Shown here one piece after another: positions 45,831-57,216 of a stretch of 64,000 bases of DNA. The position numbers were made by a program, and so were the translations under genes. The stretch covers positions 1 through 64,000 of the forward strand of contig WPIO01000113.1 in NCBI GenBank assembly GCA_009760855.2. The letters run 5' to 3'. The notes beneath the pieces were generated by a model. That model was not told where the DNA came from. It made no database searches and was given only the letters and a program-made list of their open reading frames with translations. This DNA is from Cristatella mucedo (lineage: Eukaryota > Bryozoa > Phylactolaemata > Cristatellidae). Position 1 is the first letter of the stretch. Every line of letters starts with the position of its first letter.

Positions 45831-46301
45831 CTGGTCTGTCTTGCTGAAAAAACTAGATAAGCAATCAGCTTGATCATCACAAGGATCATTAGGTAAGGAG
45901 CTAACCTGGGAGTGGTTAAGGAGATCGTTGATCGTCGACATCAGCATTTTTCGATTTTGCATCTGTGATTAAACAATGTTTTTATAGAAGCTAGAGGTGG
46001 CCTTAGCTAGGATCGATTGGTAAGATCTACAGTATTCTTCGTATGCCTGTCGATAAATAGTCAGTCCTAATCTTTTGTACACTTTTTCACGCTTTCGATT
46101 AGTAGACCGGTCTCGCTTAATGTCTGCAGTAAACCATGGGTCGTCTGGGTGAGGGCCCACCGTGAGCATAGTCAGAGGTGCAAACTCGCTGAGCATGTCA
46201 GCTAGTGTTGTGCTGTAGCAATCTACCAATGGTAACATGCCGAAAGAGATGTTGAGCAGTAGAGGCAAAGCAGATATTCTCGCATGGACAGCATCGATGT
46301 C

Positions 46302-46590
46302 GATGTTCTTAATAATAATAATAATAACAGTAATAACGCACTTGATAAAGCGCCCTCAGAGAACTCAATCTCTCTCTAGGCGCTTTACATTTGCTGCAAA
46401 GGGAAATGCAACTGAATGGTTAGTAATATCATGCTTGATAAACAAATAAAATGAATAACATGGTTAGGGGTGACATGCACAGGGTCAGCATGCAAACATG
46501 GTTAGTGGCAGCATGCACAGTGTCAGCACCCATAAGCACATGAAGGACGAATCACAGGGACCCACTAAATGCTGTCCTAAATAGGTGTGT
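46302..46590 (-). mobile_element. LINE family 2 3' end nested in an older family 2 body
   Basis: AAT repeats, hairpin tail, 3' UTR and the GGACCCACTAAATGCTGTCC block up to TAGGTGTGTTTTC. It interrupts the linker/endonuclease part of the surrounding copy, so the family inserted into itself at different times. Confidence 0.85.
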
Positions 46591-46995
46591 TTTCTTAAGG
46601 CTTCGCAATTCGAAGATGATTTTAGAGGATGAGGAGGGCACACGTTGTAGGCTGAATGGGATCTGCATGTGGTCAGACAAGCAACTCTTGGTAATAATTG
46701 GTTTTGGTAGCATGCAGTTGAAGGAGAAAATTTGGTCGAGTGTGAACCTTGATGTGGGTACGATCATGCACATGAGCCACAAGAGATAATGAGTCAGTCA
46801 GTGCACGAATATCAGTGCTGAGGACGTCAGAAAAGTTATCAAATTGAATATTGAATATTTTAGAATAAAATTTGCTTATTAATAGGGGTGTATTGTACAT
46901 TGAGCAAGGATTCCGCAGACAAGCATTAAGTTGGACCACCGGAGTCATAGCAGGCCTGATGGCCACCAAGTTAGGGAAAAACATTCATTAAAAGT

Positions 46996-47435
46996 TTTAA
47001 AATTTTGTTTTTTTGTTAAATATTTCATATACATAATGACTATTGGAGCTGTAGTGTCTTTTTTTCTAAAAAGAGTTGTTACAAACAGTAAAACTATTAC
47101 AAAAAATCAGCTGTTGACTTTTTTATTTTGGGCAAAAAACAGCTGTCTTACTATTACTGTTAAACAGTAACCACAAACCATACTTGAGCAAGTAGCAATC
47201 CAGATAGTAGAGGGGAAACAACAGCCAAGTGCAGCTACAGCTAGATATGATGCAGGGGTGCGGCCGGGATCTTCGGCAGCCGAGCAGTGTGCAGCACAAT
47301 TCTACAATAACATCTCGGACACTAACTCCGTGGGAGTTAGTTTTGTTTTGCCTCACATACACGACAATAAGTGGGTAATTGACCCAATGCTCACTTTCGC
47401 AAATGATGCGACTTCGTATTTTAAGATACTGCTGC
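46996..47435. other. Unassigned sequence
   Basis: A plus-strand frame at 47258-47443 reads DTNSVGVSFVLPHIHDNKW with no known family. It may be the 5' part of a LINE or unrelated. Confidence 0.3.
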
Positions 47436-47439
47436 CTAA

Positions 47440-47720
47440 ATGAGCTGATATCCTTGTCATCGTGGTAGCCTGTCGTGAGGAGTTCACCTGTGATTGAATA
47501 ATGGTCTTCTTTGGATCGTTAACGACGGAAGGATCTCTCTATTAGTTCTTCTTGATTTCTCGGTGACATTTTATGCCACCGATCGCTAAGTTCTTAAACA
47601 TTTGTCATCTCGTTTGTGCATCACTGGCATTGCACCGTAATGGTCCAGGTCTTATCTTTGTGGGAGATTTCAGAGAGTAGATTTCGATGGCCTATCTCTT
47701 GCCAACCAAATTGACGACTG
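47440..47720 (+). mobile_element. LINE RT palm fragment
   Basis: Plus-strand frames read GRISLLVLLDFS then LSSRLCITGIAP, matching the LLDLSAAFDTIDH..L..RL...GI.G palm region of the LINE at 44802-45101. It is heavily mutated. Confidence 0.6.
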
Positions 47721-48029
47721 AAGATAAGCAGCAGATATGACAGATTTCTATTAAAAATAAATTATCAACTGTTAAATAATGTTAGTAACCATACATACAC
47801 TAAGCTGGCAGCTTGCTTGTGCAAATAAACTGCATTTAGATCGACTTCGGGTGCAGCTGGTTGGCATGGCAGCCTCTGCTAATTAACACCCATCACCGGC
47901 CATACGAAAAATTAGCCGCATGAAAGTGACGTCGAATAAATCATAAGAATGTATATTGTATACGTCATTTCCACACGCAGACCCTAAACCCTACACCCTA
48001 AGCCTGGGCTCACCTAGCAGGAGCACTGC

Positions 48030-48395
48030 TTATTGATCGGCCATGACCTCACACCACCTGATCATTTAGCTGCACCTCAGCCAGCTCAAATCTCTCTGTG
48101 ACAGTGCCTTTTAGTGTATATGCATGCAAGGCCTGCAGCTCTTTATCTACTGCCCGGCATTGCGAATCCCCTAAAACATGCTGGACATTTAAAGAAAACT
48201 TTAGAGCCTGGCTACTCATAGCATTTGCTTCTACCCTCGTGCGAACTATCCTTTCTATGCTTAGGCTTGGCACAACTGTGAGAACTGCAAACTTGCTAGT
48301 TCCCTTTGCACCAAATGTAAAGCGCCTAGAGAGAGAGAGATTAAGTTCTCTGAGGGCGCTTTATCAAGTGCATTAATATTATTGATATTATTAGT
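48030..48395 (+). mobile_element. LINE family 2, C-terminus and tail
   Basis: Frames give LRSVTVPFSVYACKA.SS and the following C-terminal residues. After that come GCACCAAATGTAAAGCGCC and the hairpin tail with one extra GAGA, ending in ATT units. Confidence 0.75.
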
Positions 48396-48469
48396 TATGA
48401 GCAGACCTACTGCTACTCTGAAATTAGAAACCTAGCAATAAAAATTGGGCAGGGTCTGCATGTCTCTTG

Positions 48470-48822
48470 TAGCATATGCGTGCAGTCTGGGTGTCCTGTT
48501 CCAAAAAGTATCTGTTGTCATTAGACGGCCACATCAGCTCCGTAGTAGAGTCTGCAGATTTTCAGCAAAGTAACCTTGCAAAACGTCAGGCTTTCTTTGA
48601 GAAGGATGCTAGTGTACAGTTAATCGCTGCATTTGCCACGGCCCGTTATAAATGGCGGTGGCTCCACTCCACTCACAGTGTGTCTTCTTCTTCTCTGTGA
48701 CGTAAGACGCTTGCAGTTGGAGCAGATTCTGCTGCAGACCTGCACTGGCTCCTGATCCCAAGCGTAGTGACTGTAATGACTTTAAGTGTCGCTCACTTTT
48801 TCCCTTAAAGGTCTCGCTCTAC
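48470..48822 (+). mobile_element. LINE family 2 RT C-terminal fragment
   Basis: A frame reads SLDGHISSVVESADFQQSN, the same position as SLDDHISSIVKSAYFQQNN in the copy near 56500. Later residues decay before a SINE family 2 insertion at 48823. Confidence 0.65.
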
Positions 48823-48970
48823 GCCGAGCTGGTTTGGTCTAGCGGTTAAGGTGCTCTCGCCCCGACCAAGGTCTAGCTGAGGTCGTGGGCACGAGCCCCA
48901 AGGCATATGTGAAGCGGCTGAATAGAGATTAAATTCTCTTGGGGCGCTATACGAATGAATTATATTTTTT
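48823..48970 (+). mobile_element. SINE family 2
   Basis: A full copy: GCCGAGCTGGTTTGGTCTAG, GGTTAAGGTGCTC, the B-box region GTGGGCACGAGCCC, AAGCGGCTGAATAGAGATTA, AATTCTCTTGGGGCGC and a TATATTTTTT end. Box A (TGGTCTAGCGGTTAAGG) is intact. Confidence 0.88.
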
Positions 48971-49039
48971 TTATAGCTCTGTCAGTCTATCGCAAATACT
49001 TGATAATCAGGCCTCACATCTTACTACTAACGCTTTGGG

Positions 49040-49375
49040 CTCAAATCGTTGAGCTGTGTGTCTCTCGCTGACCTACATCAAATCGCTTTTCCTTACCCTG
49101 CCTTTTATTCATACGCTCAAAAACCTCGAACTCACTGTCGACTGACGTCACGACATGCCGACTCGGCAAGGTTCAAACAGTTGCAAAAAACGCACCTGGT
49201 CCTCACAGTATTTGAGGGGTCCTTGTTATTTCTTTTTGCATGCCTATGCATACTGACAATGTGCATGTTATCACTAACCGATAATCTCATGCTTCTTTTT
49301 GAGCATTTACAAAGAATCTAGCAAAAGATTTAGTTCTCTGATGGGGCTAAAAAAAATGTCTCATGATGATAATCA
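49040..49375 (+). mobile_element. LINE family 2 C-terminal fragment, diverged
   Basis: CTCACTGTCGACTGACGTCA (the NSLP..VR site), the GGGGTCCTTG block, GCATACTGACAATGTGCATG and a degenerate tail (AGATTTAGTTCTCTGATGGGGC) follow the family order. Confidence 0.6.
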
Positions 49376-49577
49376 TGCTTTGCCGTAGACAGACTCTAGC
49401 ACTTTTACTCTGAATAGGTGTTGTGTGGTCGTGCATTAGTTATCTCATGTACATCTCTGCCAGCAACTTGATACAACCCCAAGACGAAGCAGGTATTTCA
49501 TCGGAGAGTTTATTACTTTTTTCCTAAGATCTGGGTGGCTTTCTGTGCTCATTCGTTAGTTGCAGGTAGGGCTTAAT

Positions 49578-50082
49578 AATGATAACAATAATAATAACAA
49601 TGTACTTGATAAAGCGCCCTCAGAGAACTCAATCTCTTTCTAGGCGCTTTACATTTGCTGCAAAGTGAAATGCAATTGAATGGTAAGTAAAATCATGCTT
49701 TAAAAACAAACAAAATGAATAACATGGTTAGGGGTGACATGCACAGGGTCAGCATGCAAATGTGGTTAGTGGCAGCATGCACAGTGTCAGCACTCATAGG
49801 CACATCAAGGACGAATCACAGGGACCCACTAAATGCTGTCCTAAATAGGTGTGTTTTTAGGTTCTTTTTAAATGTGGTCAGGTCAGGGGATGTTCTGACG
49901 CAGGTCGGGAGGGAGTTCCAGGCTTTGGGAGCATATGAACTAAATGCACGGTCTCCAAAGAATTTAATGTTTTTATGAGGTATTTCTAGACTGTTGGATT
50001 CCGAAAAGCGGGTGGTACGATGCTTGGCCTGATGGGAGAGTATGTCGGAGAGATAGACTTCATTTAGCTTTGCAACAAGTGG
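49578..50082 (-). mobile_element. LINE family 2, C-terminus and 3' end
   Basis: The minus-strand frame from 50115 to 49816 encodes KHRTTRFSESNSLEIPHK, then FGDRAFSSYAPKAWNSLP, PDLTTFKKNLKTHLFRTAF. The 3' UTR, hairpin tail and AAT repeats end at 49578. It is a well-preserved example of the family 2 C-terminus. Confidence 0.9.
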
Positions 50083-50084
50083 GG

Positions 50085-50190
50085 ATGTACTTCCTTTGCA
50101 GCAATTGCAAAGCACCTAGAAAGAGATTGAGTTATTTGAGGGTGCTTTATCAAATGTATTATTATATTATTAATAATAATATTACTATTA
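50085..50190 (+). mobile_element. LINE family 2 tail, opposite orientation
   Basis: CTTTGCAGCAATTGCAAAGC, then the hairpin tail GCACC..AGAAAGAGATTGAG..GGGTGC and ATT units. It abuts the minus-strand copy ending at 50082. Confidence 0.8.
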
Positions 50191-50199
50191 TTGTGCTAA

Positions 50200-50660
50200 G
50201 CTTGTAATGCTAGCAGGAGTCATTAGTAATGACATACCCCTTACAGCAACCAGGAAAGGGATAAGGACCTGACAATGCCTCCTAACCTTGACCTTGTTTG
50301 ACCAGCTGCTGCTGGGTGATTAGCAAGCAAGCAGAGCTGGCTTAGTACAGTCAACTCTGCTTATAAGAATGTGGTTGGGCCGGCATATGGCCATTTCTAT
50401 TGACAAAGTATTCCAATATTTGGGAAGACTATAGCTAGAGTAAATCTGGGCCTCTGAACTGCTATTCTTATAAGTAGAGTTCTTCACTATCCGATATTCT
50501 TATATGCAGAGTCGACTGCATCACAGACTTCCTGTTGTTCAACCTCTACTCAGAGTGGAGGTGAAAGGGTGGAAGAGGGGTACAGCTGAATGCATTCAGC
50601 TAGTTGACCAATCCTATAAGCCCGGCTGATGGCCCCTCTTTATCACCTGTTCCAGTTATG
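50200..50660. other. Unassigned sequence
   Basis: ATTCTTATAAGTAGAGTT and CTTATATGCAGAGTCGACTG recur in related form near 50350-50520. No gene is recognised. Confidence 0.35.
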
Positions 50661-50677
50661 TGGCAGGCTTGCACACA

Positions 50678-50704
50678 TGTGTGTGTGTGTGTGTGTGTGT
50701 GCCT

Positions 50705-50765
<61 letters not shown>

Positions 50766-50785
50766 TGCACATGTGTGTTTTTACC
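50678..50785. repeat. GT microsatellite
   Basis: A long GT run with a few CT or CC interruptions, flanked by CACATGTGT. Cys/Val-rich frames through it are artefacts. Confidence 0.95.
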
Positions 50786-50859
50786 ATTGGTTCCAGTTAT
50801 GTATCACAGTGTCCATGTGTGCATGTGTTTTATTTATTTTACCTGTTGAATAGAATTAC

Positions 50860-51865
50860 GGTTATGAAGCAACTCAGGCCAGAACTGCTGCCTTGTCCAG
50901 GCCTGTTCGTGTATTTTGCTGCTGTCAACCTTAGAATTAATGGCAATGGCCGGCTAACGAACCGTGACCGAAGCCAACTGCAGGACAGAAGAAAGCCTAA
51001 GGGCCAATGTCAATGTCTGCTAGCCAATCAAGAGCTGGCTAGAGCTGACACTGGATTGCAGTCTTAAACCCCTTCTCATCTCCGTTGCCCATGCCCCCTC
51101 GCGTCCTTCAAGTCCGAGTGACTGCCAGGATGCTGGTGTAGGTAAATTGTGAAACGAAGCCTAGATTACTCTATTGCCCTACCGACAAACTAGCCAGACA
51201 TGCCAATGATTCTGCTTTGACAATAAGAAGTCGTCTGTCGTTGGAGCCGTGAGCGACAACACATCACATGCACTTGCTATTTATAAAATTTGTCCGACAA
51301 TCAAATACGTGCTTATGGTACCTTTCGAAAGACAAATATTTTAGAACTGGGATCGGAAGTTGTGAAGACTTCCACGTGAATTAAAAATTGGTTATACAAA
51401 CGACGTCTAACCCTGATGTAAACCGAAAGCAACAAATCTACAAATAAAAAATTTCCCGATCTCTGCATCATATGCGACTTGTATCTCAACTTTTTGAATC
51501 TAGGAAGTTGGCAATATATGCTTGATGCTTGTTGAGGTGCATACTTGTGACTTTTAAACAGCTTCATTTCTAGGGTTTGTTGGTGCCTTGTAGATTAAAT
51601 AACTTGGCTAATATTTCCCGTATCGGAGTAAAATTTGATTAGCCAATTCAGCTCTGCTTGCTTGACACGAGTCTGGAATATTTTTTTATTTCGGTTCGAT
51701 ATATTTGGTTCTATATGTCCACGATTACGGAAAATAGAGCTCCAGGACGTTTGATTTATCCAACCAAAATCAGATTGTTGCAGGCAATGCTTTAATGCCA
51801 GCTGCAAATCGTAGTGCTAGCCTCAAAAGATAATTCACCACTATACTAGCGATGCTGCTGATATA
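50860..51865. other. Unassigned sequence
   Basis: No recognisable repeat or domain. Short minus-strand frames at 51313-51567 and 51595-51807 have no motif. Confidence 0.35.
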
Positions 51866-51867
51866 AA

Positions 51868-52010
51868 TCTCAGGCTGATTCAACGACCTCTTGCTTGGTG
51901 CACAAGTAGTGTCCTAGAAGTGATGCCCCTGCTTACAGCTTTTCAATTGAGGGGTGATTGATTGCTGGACTCAAAACCAACGACCTGAGTCGTTAGGTGC
52001 CAGCCGTTTA
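51868..52010 (-). mobile_element. Decayed SINE family 1
   Basis: GCTGATTCAACGACCTCTTG, a CCCCTGCTTACAG site and CCAACGACCTGAGTCG correspond to the tail, body and head complement of SINE family 1 with many changes. Confidence 0.45.
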
Positions 52011-52029
52011 CCCCTCGACTCTCTGAGGC

Positions 52030-52920
52030 CCAAGGGTAATATAAATACAGGAGGCAATATAATCCATTGTAATTTGCTTAACTCTATTATGATATGCATA
52101 AGAAAATACTCAAACAGTTCATCTGGTCTCGATCGGTCAGATCCTCTTTTGCATAGTCCTACTGTAAGCATTTTCAGGTCAGTGGACATTTAATACCGTT
52201 CACTACCCGACCTGCTGTAAAAAGCCATTGCTATGCATGTGCACGCCCACACAAGCCAAGTACAGGAAGCTACCGAAGATCCCCAGTTGTTAGAATGATC
52301 AAGATTAGAAATCTCTCGGCAATCTGGACCAGCCTTGTTGCGGTGGCTACTGCTGGCATCTTTAAGACTCAGTAGCACTGCCGATTATTTGGCCACTGGA
52401 TTTGGTTTTCACTTTACTAGCAGCTCCGAGGGCTGCTCGTACGTCATAAAGACTTTCTCTTCGTCTTGGCGTCCTGTCGGCCGTGACCTGCCCCGTGGAG
52501 CTCTACTTCGAGCTGTTGGTGCTATGCTACAGTGCAAGGTAACCTTCGTGACAGGCAGTCGTGCTGCCACCCGATAATAGTGCTAGGCACCCGGCGACTC
52601 ATCCGGTGCCTCTCGTACGTCGTCTGCTGGCCTGACTTCTCCCTCGGCTCGTTCTCGTGAGTGCAGTAGGCGTGGCACCTTGCTGCCAGGCTCCGAGATC
52701 TTGCTTTCTTTCGAGTGTGAGTCACCAGATCTCGAGTGGCAGCTGCGGCGGGCGAGTTGCCGTTCACTGCTGAGCTCTCTCACTGTGACCAGCATCCAAC
52801 TTGCTTCCGGGTGGCCCCGTTTGGGCCAGGCCCTGCTCCTCCCTGCCCCATCGTACACTTTGTGCTTTCCTATAGCCCTCTAGTGAAGTGGCCATGAGTC
52901 TTATGTATGCTTTTGCATAC
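52030..52920. other. Unassigned, moderately GC-rich sequence
   Basis: Overlapping frames on both strands (52522-52858) have no known domain. No repeat copy was found. Confidence 0.35.
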
Positions 52921-52924
52921 TTGC

Positions 52925-53062
52925 CCAAGTATAATAATATAATTCATTTGTATAGCGCCATGAAAGAACTTACTCTCTATGTGGATGCTTCACATATGCG
53001 ACTGGGCTGAGCCCACAACCTCGGCCAGACCTTGGTCGGGGCGAGCACCTTAACCCCCCCCC
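52925..53062 (-). mobile_element. SINE family 2, minus strand
   Basis: AATTCATTTGTATAGCGCC, AGAACTTACTCTCTAT, the B-box complement GGGCTGAGCCC, and CTTGGTCGGGGCGAGCACC followed by a C-run. An inverted partner lies at 53228-53392. Confidence 0.82.
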
Positions 53063-53227
53063 CCGAAAACCATTTTCGGAAGCAGACCAATCTCCTGGCG
53101 AATCCAAACCACCTGAGCATTCTGAGTTCGACTCCTTAGTCTCTTTTAGAATGACGCACACATTTTGCAGTTGCCTGTGCCCACCCGAGTTGTTTAACAA
53201 ACCTTGCATCCACGTTTATCACGGAGG

Positions 53228-53392
53228 TGTTTAGGCCCGGTGCTTTAAGTGCTTGCTCCGACCAACTTCAATGTGAATAAATTAAATAGCCAAGGTCATG
53301 GGCTAGAGCCCGTGGCATACGTGAAGTGCCTGAATAGAGATCGATTAGGTTCTCTTAGGGTGCTATACAAATGAATTATACTTTTATAGTTT
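53228..53392 (+). mobile_element. SINE family 2, plus strand
   Basis: The head is diverged (GGTGCTTTAAGTGCTTGCTCC). The B-box region GGGCTAGAGCCC, TGAAGTGCCTGAATAGAGAT and the tail TCTCTTAGGGTGC, CTATACAAATGAATTATAC are clear. Confidence 0.75.
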
Positions 53393-53554
53393 TTGTCACC
53401 AGCTGCTTTGACTTAATGGCTTATTTTGGTAGTCAAACCAAAATGGATTTACAATAATCTACCGAGACAAAACCAGGCACTAAGTTAGATTTTTTGAAAG
53501 CCACCGTAGTTGGTCTCTTACCTTAGATAATGATCAGATGTGATGTCTAGCTAA

Positions 53555-53855
53555 GGAATGTCATGTAATGTAATGTATCTCGGTCTGTAACTCCACAAAG
53601 TCATAAAGACTAAGTGGGTGTTACGCAGGAGAGTTTTGTATAGCGAACTCGCAGCCTAGGCGGCTTTCGGCACGAATTCGGTAGCCAACAGACTTCATCT
53701 CACGTAACAAAGAGAAAGTGGAAGCATAGCAGAGTCACGAGAGCAGTTAAGGCAGTGAGTAGCATGGAAGTAGCAGCTCAGGACTGCTGACAAGGATGAG
53801 CTATAGTCGGCAGCACGAGAGTAGTTGTCGTTGCGTAAGAAAATAGTCTTCAAGT
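53555..53855 (-). mobile_element. LINE family 1 3' end
   Basis: TGTAATGTATCTC, GTAACTCCACAAAGTCAT, GTGGGTGTTACGCAGGAG, TTCGGTAGCCAACAGACTTC and the GCAGCTCAGGAC region match the reverse complement of 23560-23840. Confidence 0.85.
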
Positions 53856-53879
53856 TAAAAGTCTCAAATGTGTGTCAAA

Positions 53880-54770
53880 AACAACCACCTCAATCCGTGC
53901 TGCCCGCCCTCTGCTCGTCCTCCTCCCCTCGCGCGATGCGAGAGCGATCCAGCAAATTAACTAGAGAGCTTCGAAGGCGTGCCGTAGCTGGTATAAAAGG
54001 CTATTTGGCTATCAAATTGATTTCTCGGTCGCGCGTGCTCGGCTTGGCCGGCGCGGCGCAGCGAGTGCCCTCTCCCCTCCCCCGAACGCATGCTAGGCCA
54101 CTCCCCTTGCGGCGGCGCTGGCTGATGCGTGCGCGAGGCAAATGGGCTCAGCCGGTAACCAGGCTGAATCAGGTAGGGCTCGCTATCGCTCACCTCCGTG
54201 CTCGAAAGCGGCCAGCGCCGCGCGCGCTTTCTCGCTCACTACGACTTATTCTTGACAGTTTGGTCGATTCTAGCGGATCGCTTTGCCTGCTATTGTTGGC
54301 TATTGCTTGCCATTGTTTATATAAACTCAGCCTCCTGTACGGCCGGCTAGCGTGCGCCGCAGGCTGGCCGGCGGCGGCGTTCGGGCGCTGTAGCCTAACG
54401 TCTCTAACTCCTACAAGTACGCCGAGTTTTCCTACCGAGTCTGCTTTAAAAATCAAAGCGGCGGCAGGGTCGCGCACCGCTCACGGAGCGGTCGGGCATC
54501 ACACCGCTTGCCGTGCCCAGTCTTGACGGTGCGGCCGCGTGGCCCTCCCGGAAGCTCCGTACGGGCCGCCAGCCTCGATGGCTTCGGTGCGCTAGCCTCG
54601 CGTCGCTGGCCGTGCGCTCATATTTCCTGTACACTCGTGGTGCTTTGGCTGAGCTTCTCATTGCGCGACGCCGCGGCGAGCGACCCGAGCATGCCCCGCA
54701 TGCCCCGAGCTGCATGCAACAGGTAGAAAGAACTAGCGTAGGAAAACTATCTCCAGTTTCCATCGTAGGG
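53880..54770 (+). promoter_or_regulatory. CpG-rich segment with TATA box
   Basis: TATAAAA at 53992-53998 lies in a strongly CG-rich stretch unlike both flanks. Long frames on both strands (e.g. 53825-54526) are Arg/Ala/Leu-rich, as expected from composition, and show no domain. A promoter or first exon of an unseen gene is possible. No splice-linked coding exon could be shown. Confidence 0.35.
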
Positions 54771-54954
54771 CGGAATGAAAAACAATATTTAACGAGAATT
54801 TTAGTCGAGCTGCGGATATGGAGAGAAAGATAGGACCAGTTTTGCAGCTGTGACATTTCAAACGTATACACGTGCGTTCGGTGTGATGTTGCAGCTTAAT
54901 GCAATACGCTCGTCCGATAGATAGTTGATGCACAACTCAGCAGATAGGCTTGTT

Positions 54955-55440
54955 TGTCGTGAACATCGCAATTTTGCCACGTTACTCACTTCACGCCGAC
55001 CAGCACTGGTTCCTCGTCTAGCATCAACCTCGAGGTTTTGTCACTGGCTCACTTGCTCCGGCCCATCTATCCGAACTACTTTTCCACGAGGCTTGGCATC
55101 GTACCACTGCTGTTCTGACTACGGTCGTGTATATTATGCCTTAGAACTATCAATCCCATTGAGGCCGTGTCTGCAATTCGTAGGCTCCTTATGTCTGGAA
55201 CTCGCGATCGATTGAGGTAACATCCTAGGACTTGTGGACACTTAAAAAAGAAGCTACATTACCGTCGCAGCATTTGCTCGGTTAGAGTAAAGTGTCCCTT
55301 GCATTCATGTGCGTGCTTAGGCTCTTCATACTAATGCCAGCCAAGTGAACCGCTTACTTTCCAGCATATTTAGTGCATAGAAAGTGATTACACTCTCCGA
55401 GGCTGTCATAGGCATTTATTATTATCATTATCTAATGTCA
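54955..55440 (+). mobile_element. LINE family 2 fragment, diverged
   Basis: CGCCGACCAGCACTGG (ADQHW-like), GGCTTGGCATCGTACCAC (the R..HRT site), ATGTCTGGAACTCGCGATC (the AWN site) and a terminal TTATTATTATCATTATC follow the family order. Confidence 0.65.
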
Positions 55441-56080
55441 TTGGCTCAAAAGAGCCATAATAGGAGCATTCGAAATGCAGCAGCTCTACTGTTAGTCGGC
55501 CGCTTGCATGCTTTAAAATTGCAGCAGCAATGTGGCTGCTAGGAATTTTGGATATTCAGGCATTGTAATTTTTAGGGACAACTGACACCAAAACAGACCA
55601 GTTCGTCGGTGCACACGGAAGGCTTACCGAAACAGATATTTAGTGAGGCGAGCTTAAAACTATGCAAAAGTCTTTGCATATAGCCACCGAACCCGTAAGA
55701 GAGTTTCGGACACAAGCAGAGCGCCAGCTGCCTCTGCTGAGCTCTCGTGGAGCTCTCGTCAGTTCCCAGTCCCCTCGGAGCACGTGAGCTCACTGTCTCC
55801 ACTCCGGCTAGTGCCCACAGGCTGCTTTTCGCTCGTGCTCGCCCAGATGCTGACGCAAATACAGAGGCTGCTTTTTAGTCCTGGGAGGGTGTCAAATGTA
55901 TTATTACTATTATTATTATTGTCATTAGGCTGCTGGGAGCCTCCACCCTCCTGCTGGTGGTGTACAGCCATCCTATCAATTGGTCACACTTACACACACA
56001 CTCGCATGCTGTTCAGTCTCTATCAGCTGATACCTCGATGCTGATACTTGGAGTCAAATGGCTTACTATTTAGGGTAGGA
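55441..56080. other. Unassigned sequence
   Basis: A TTATTATTATT run occurs near 55905-55920 and a (CA) stretch near 55990. No gene is recognised. Confidence 0.35.
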
Positions 56081-56084
56081 TGAG

Positions 56085-56140
56085 TAGTCTGGGGATTCAG
56101 TTCTCTGACGGCGCTATACAAATATATTGTTATTATTACT
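56085..56140 (+). mobile_element. Solo hairpin-type tail
   Basis: GATTCAGTTCTCTGACGGCGC and CTATACAAATATATTGTTATT match the shared SINE family 2 / LINE family 2 tail. No body is attached. Confidence 0.55.
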
Positions 56141-56224
56141 AGCCTCCCTCGGACCACCTGTCACGCCCTACCAAGTTTTTTCCTGATTTGCTGTTCGTTG
56201 CAAGGTCAAGGTCTGTTGCAATAT

Positions 56225-56905
56225 AATAATAATTCAAAATTTTATTTTGTGCCGGCAGAGAACACTGAATCTCTTTCTTGGCACTTTACATTTACCGCAA
56301 AGGAAAGCGGGTCGTTGGTGAATGGTAGGTAGCATGCTCAATGACAATAATTGCGCAGGCCTGTAGTATCAAGTAGTGAGTTATAGAAGTCTAGAGAAGA
56401 TATCACAAATGCATGGACCAATTCGGCTGTGGTAATCCTGTCTGAAAAAGCCCGAATTTCAGCAATGTTGTTTTGCTGAAAGTAGGCAGACTTGACTATA
56501 GAGCTGATGTGGTCGTCTAATGAAAGGTCACTTGGGAACAAGGCACCTAGATTTCGTGCTGATTCAACACGACATATTCAGGCAGAGCTGATTGTTTTTT
56601 AGCGTTAGCCTTTCCAATTTCTGAATCACGCTTGGTTTGCCCGGTTTTTATCATCATTCAATTTAAGAAAGGTTGCTGCCATCCATATGCAGATGTCATC
56701 AATACATGCAGCAAGGAAGTTTAGAGAATTTGACATGCTCGAGGGCTGGGAAGATCAAAGCAAAGGTACAACAGAATGTCATCTGCATAGAAGTGAAAGC
56801 CTAGGTTGTGCATGGCAATCACATCGGCAAGAGGGAAATTATAGATCGATAAAAGAACAGGACCAAGCACAGAGCCTCGAGGTACCCAACCTAGCTTAAT
56901 TTTGG
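56225..56905 (-). mobile_element. LINE family 2, RT half and 3' tail
   Basis: Tail at 56225-56340 (AATAATAAT, GAGAACACTGAATCTC, GGCACTTTACATTT). RT C-terminal frame at 56338-56541 (SLDDHISSIVKSAYFQQNN, VHAFVISSLDFYNSLLD). RT YADD-box region follows at about 56680-56900 (the complement of AACCTAGGCTTTCACTTC). It links the RT type of the 44.4-47 kb body with the hairpin tail, so the two are one family. Confidence 0.82.
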
Positions 56906-56909
56906 CCGT

Positions 56910-57214
56910 GGCACTGGGTACTGGCGATCAGCTCCCATAGAAATCTGAGTGTCTTAGTGGCTCTACCTTCCGGCTGAGCTGGATGCACTGTAGCTTTGCT
57001 TCGAGGTCCGATCGCAAGTTTGGTTTCGGTCTCGAGAAGATTTGGCAGGCCAGTGTATTCCTTGCTAGCTGATTGATTGCTTCCTGGTTGCCAGAGATCA
57101 TCTGATTCCCCCCCCCCACCCAACGGCTGCCTTTGTCTTCAAATCAGGAGTCACTGCTGCTTGCTTGTGCCGTTGTTGTGCTGGCAGTCTCAGCAGCTGC
57201 TGCACTCATGCCTG
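56910..57214. other. Unassigned sequence with poly-C run
   Basis: A C-run at about 57109-57118. No gene recognised. Confidence 0.35.
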
Positions 57215-57216
57215 GT

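Larger units (their letters stand above)
44360..46995 (-). mobile_element. LINE family 2 body (endonuclease and RT), with nested insertions
   Basis: Read on the minus strand from the high end: endonuclease-like segment (46590-46990, STDIRALTDSLSLVAHV), linker (45969-46268, DDPWFTADIKRDRS), RT start with KKAVF..NFRPV (about 45340-45530), palm (44802-45101, LAFLFDLSATFYTIDHQVL), YVDGTQLYL box (44572-44772) and the RT C-terminal part to 44360. CR1/L2-like elements encode exactly this APE endonuclease plus RT order. Three later insertions split it. Stops and frameshifts show it is inactive. Confidence 0.85.

Noticed and set aside
50604-51067. Cys/Val-rich overlapping frames
   Set aside because: They arise from the GT microsatellite in three frames.
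53825-54526. A 233-codon frame with basic, Ala/Leu-rich sequence
   Set aside because: It begins in LINE sequence, crosses a CpG-rich block where stops are rare, shows no domain, and the opposite strand is equally open.
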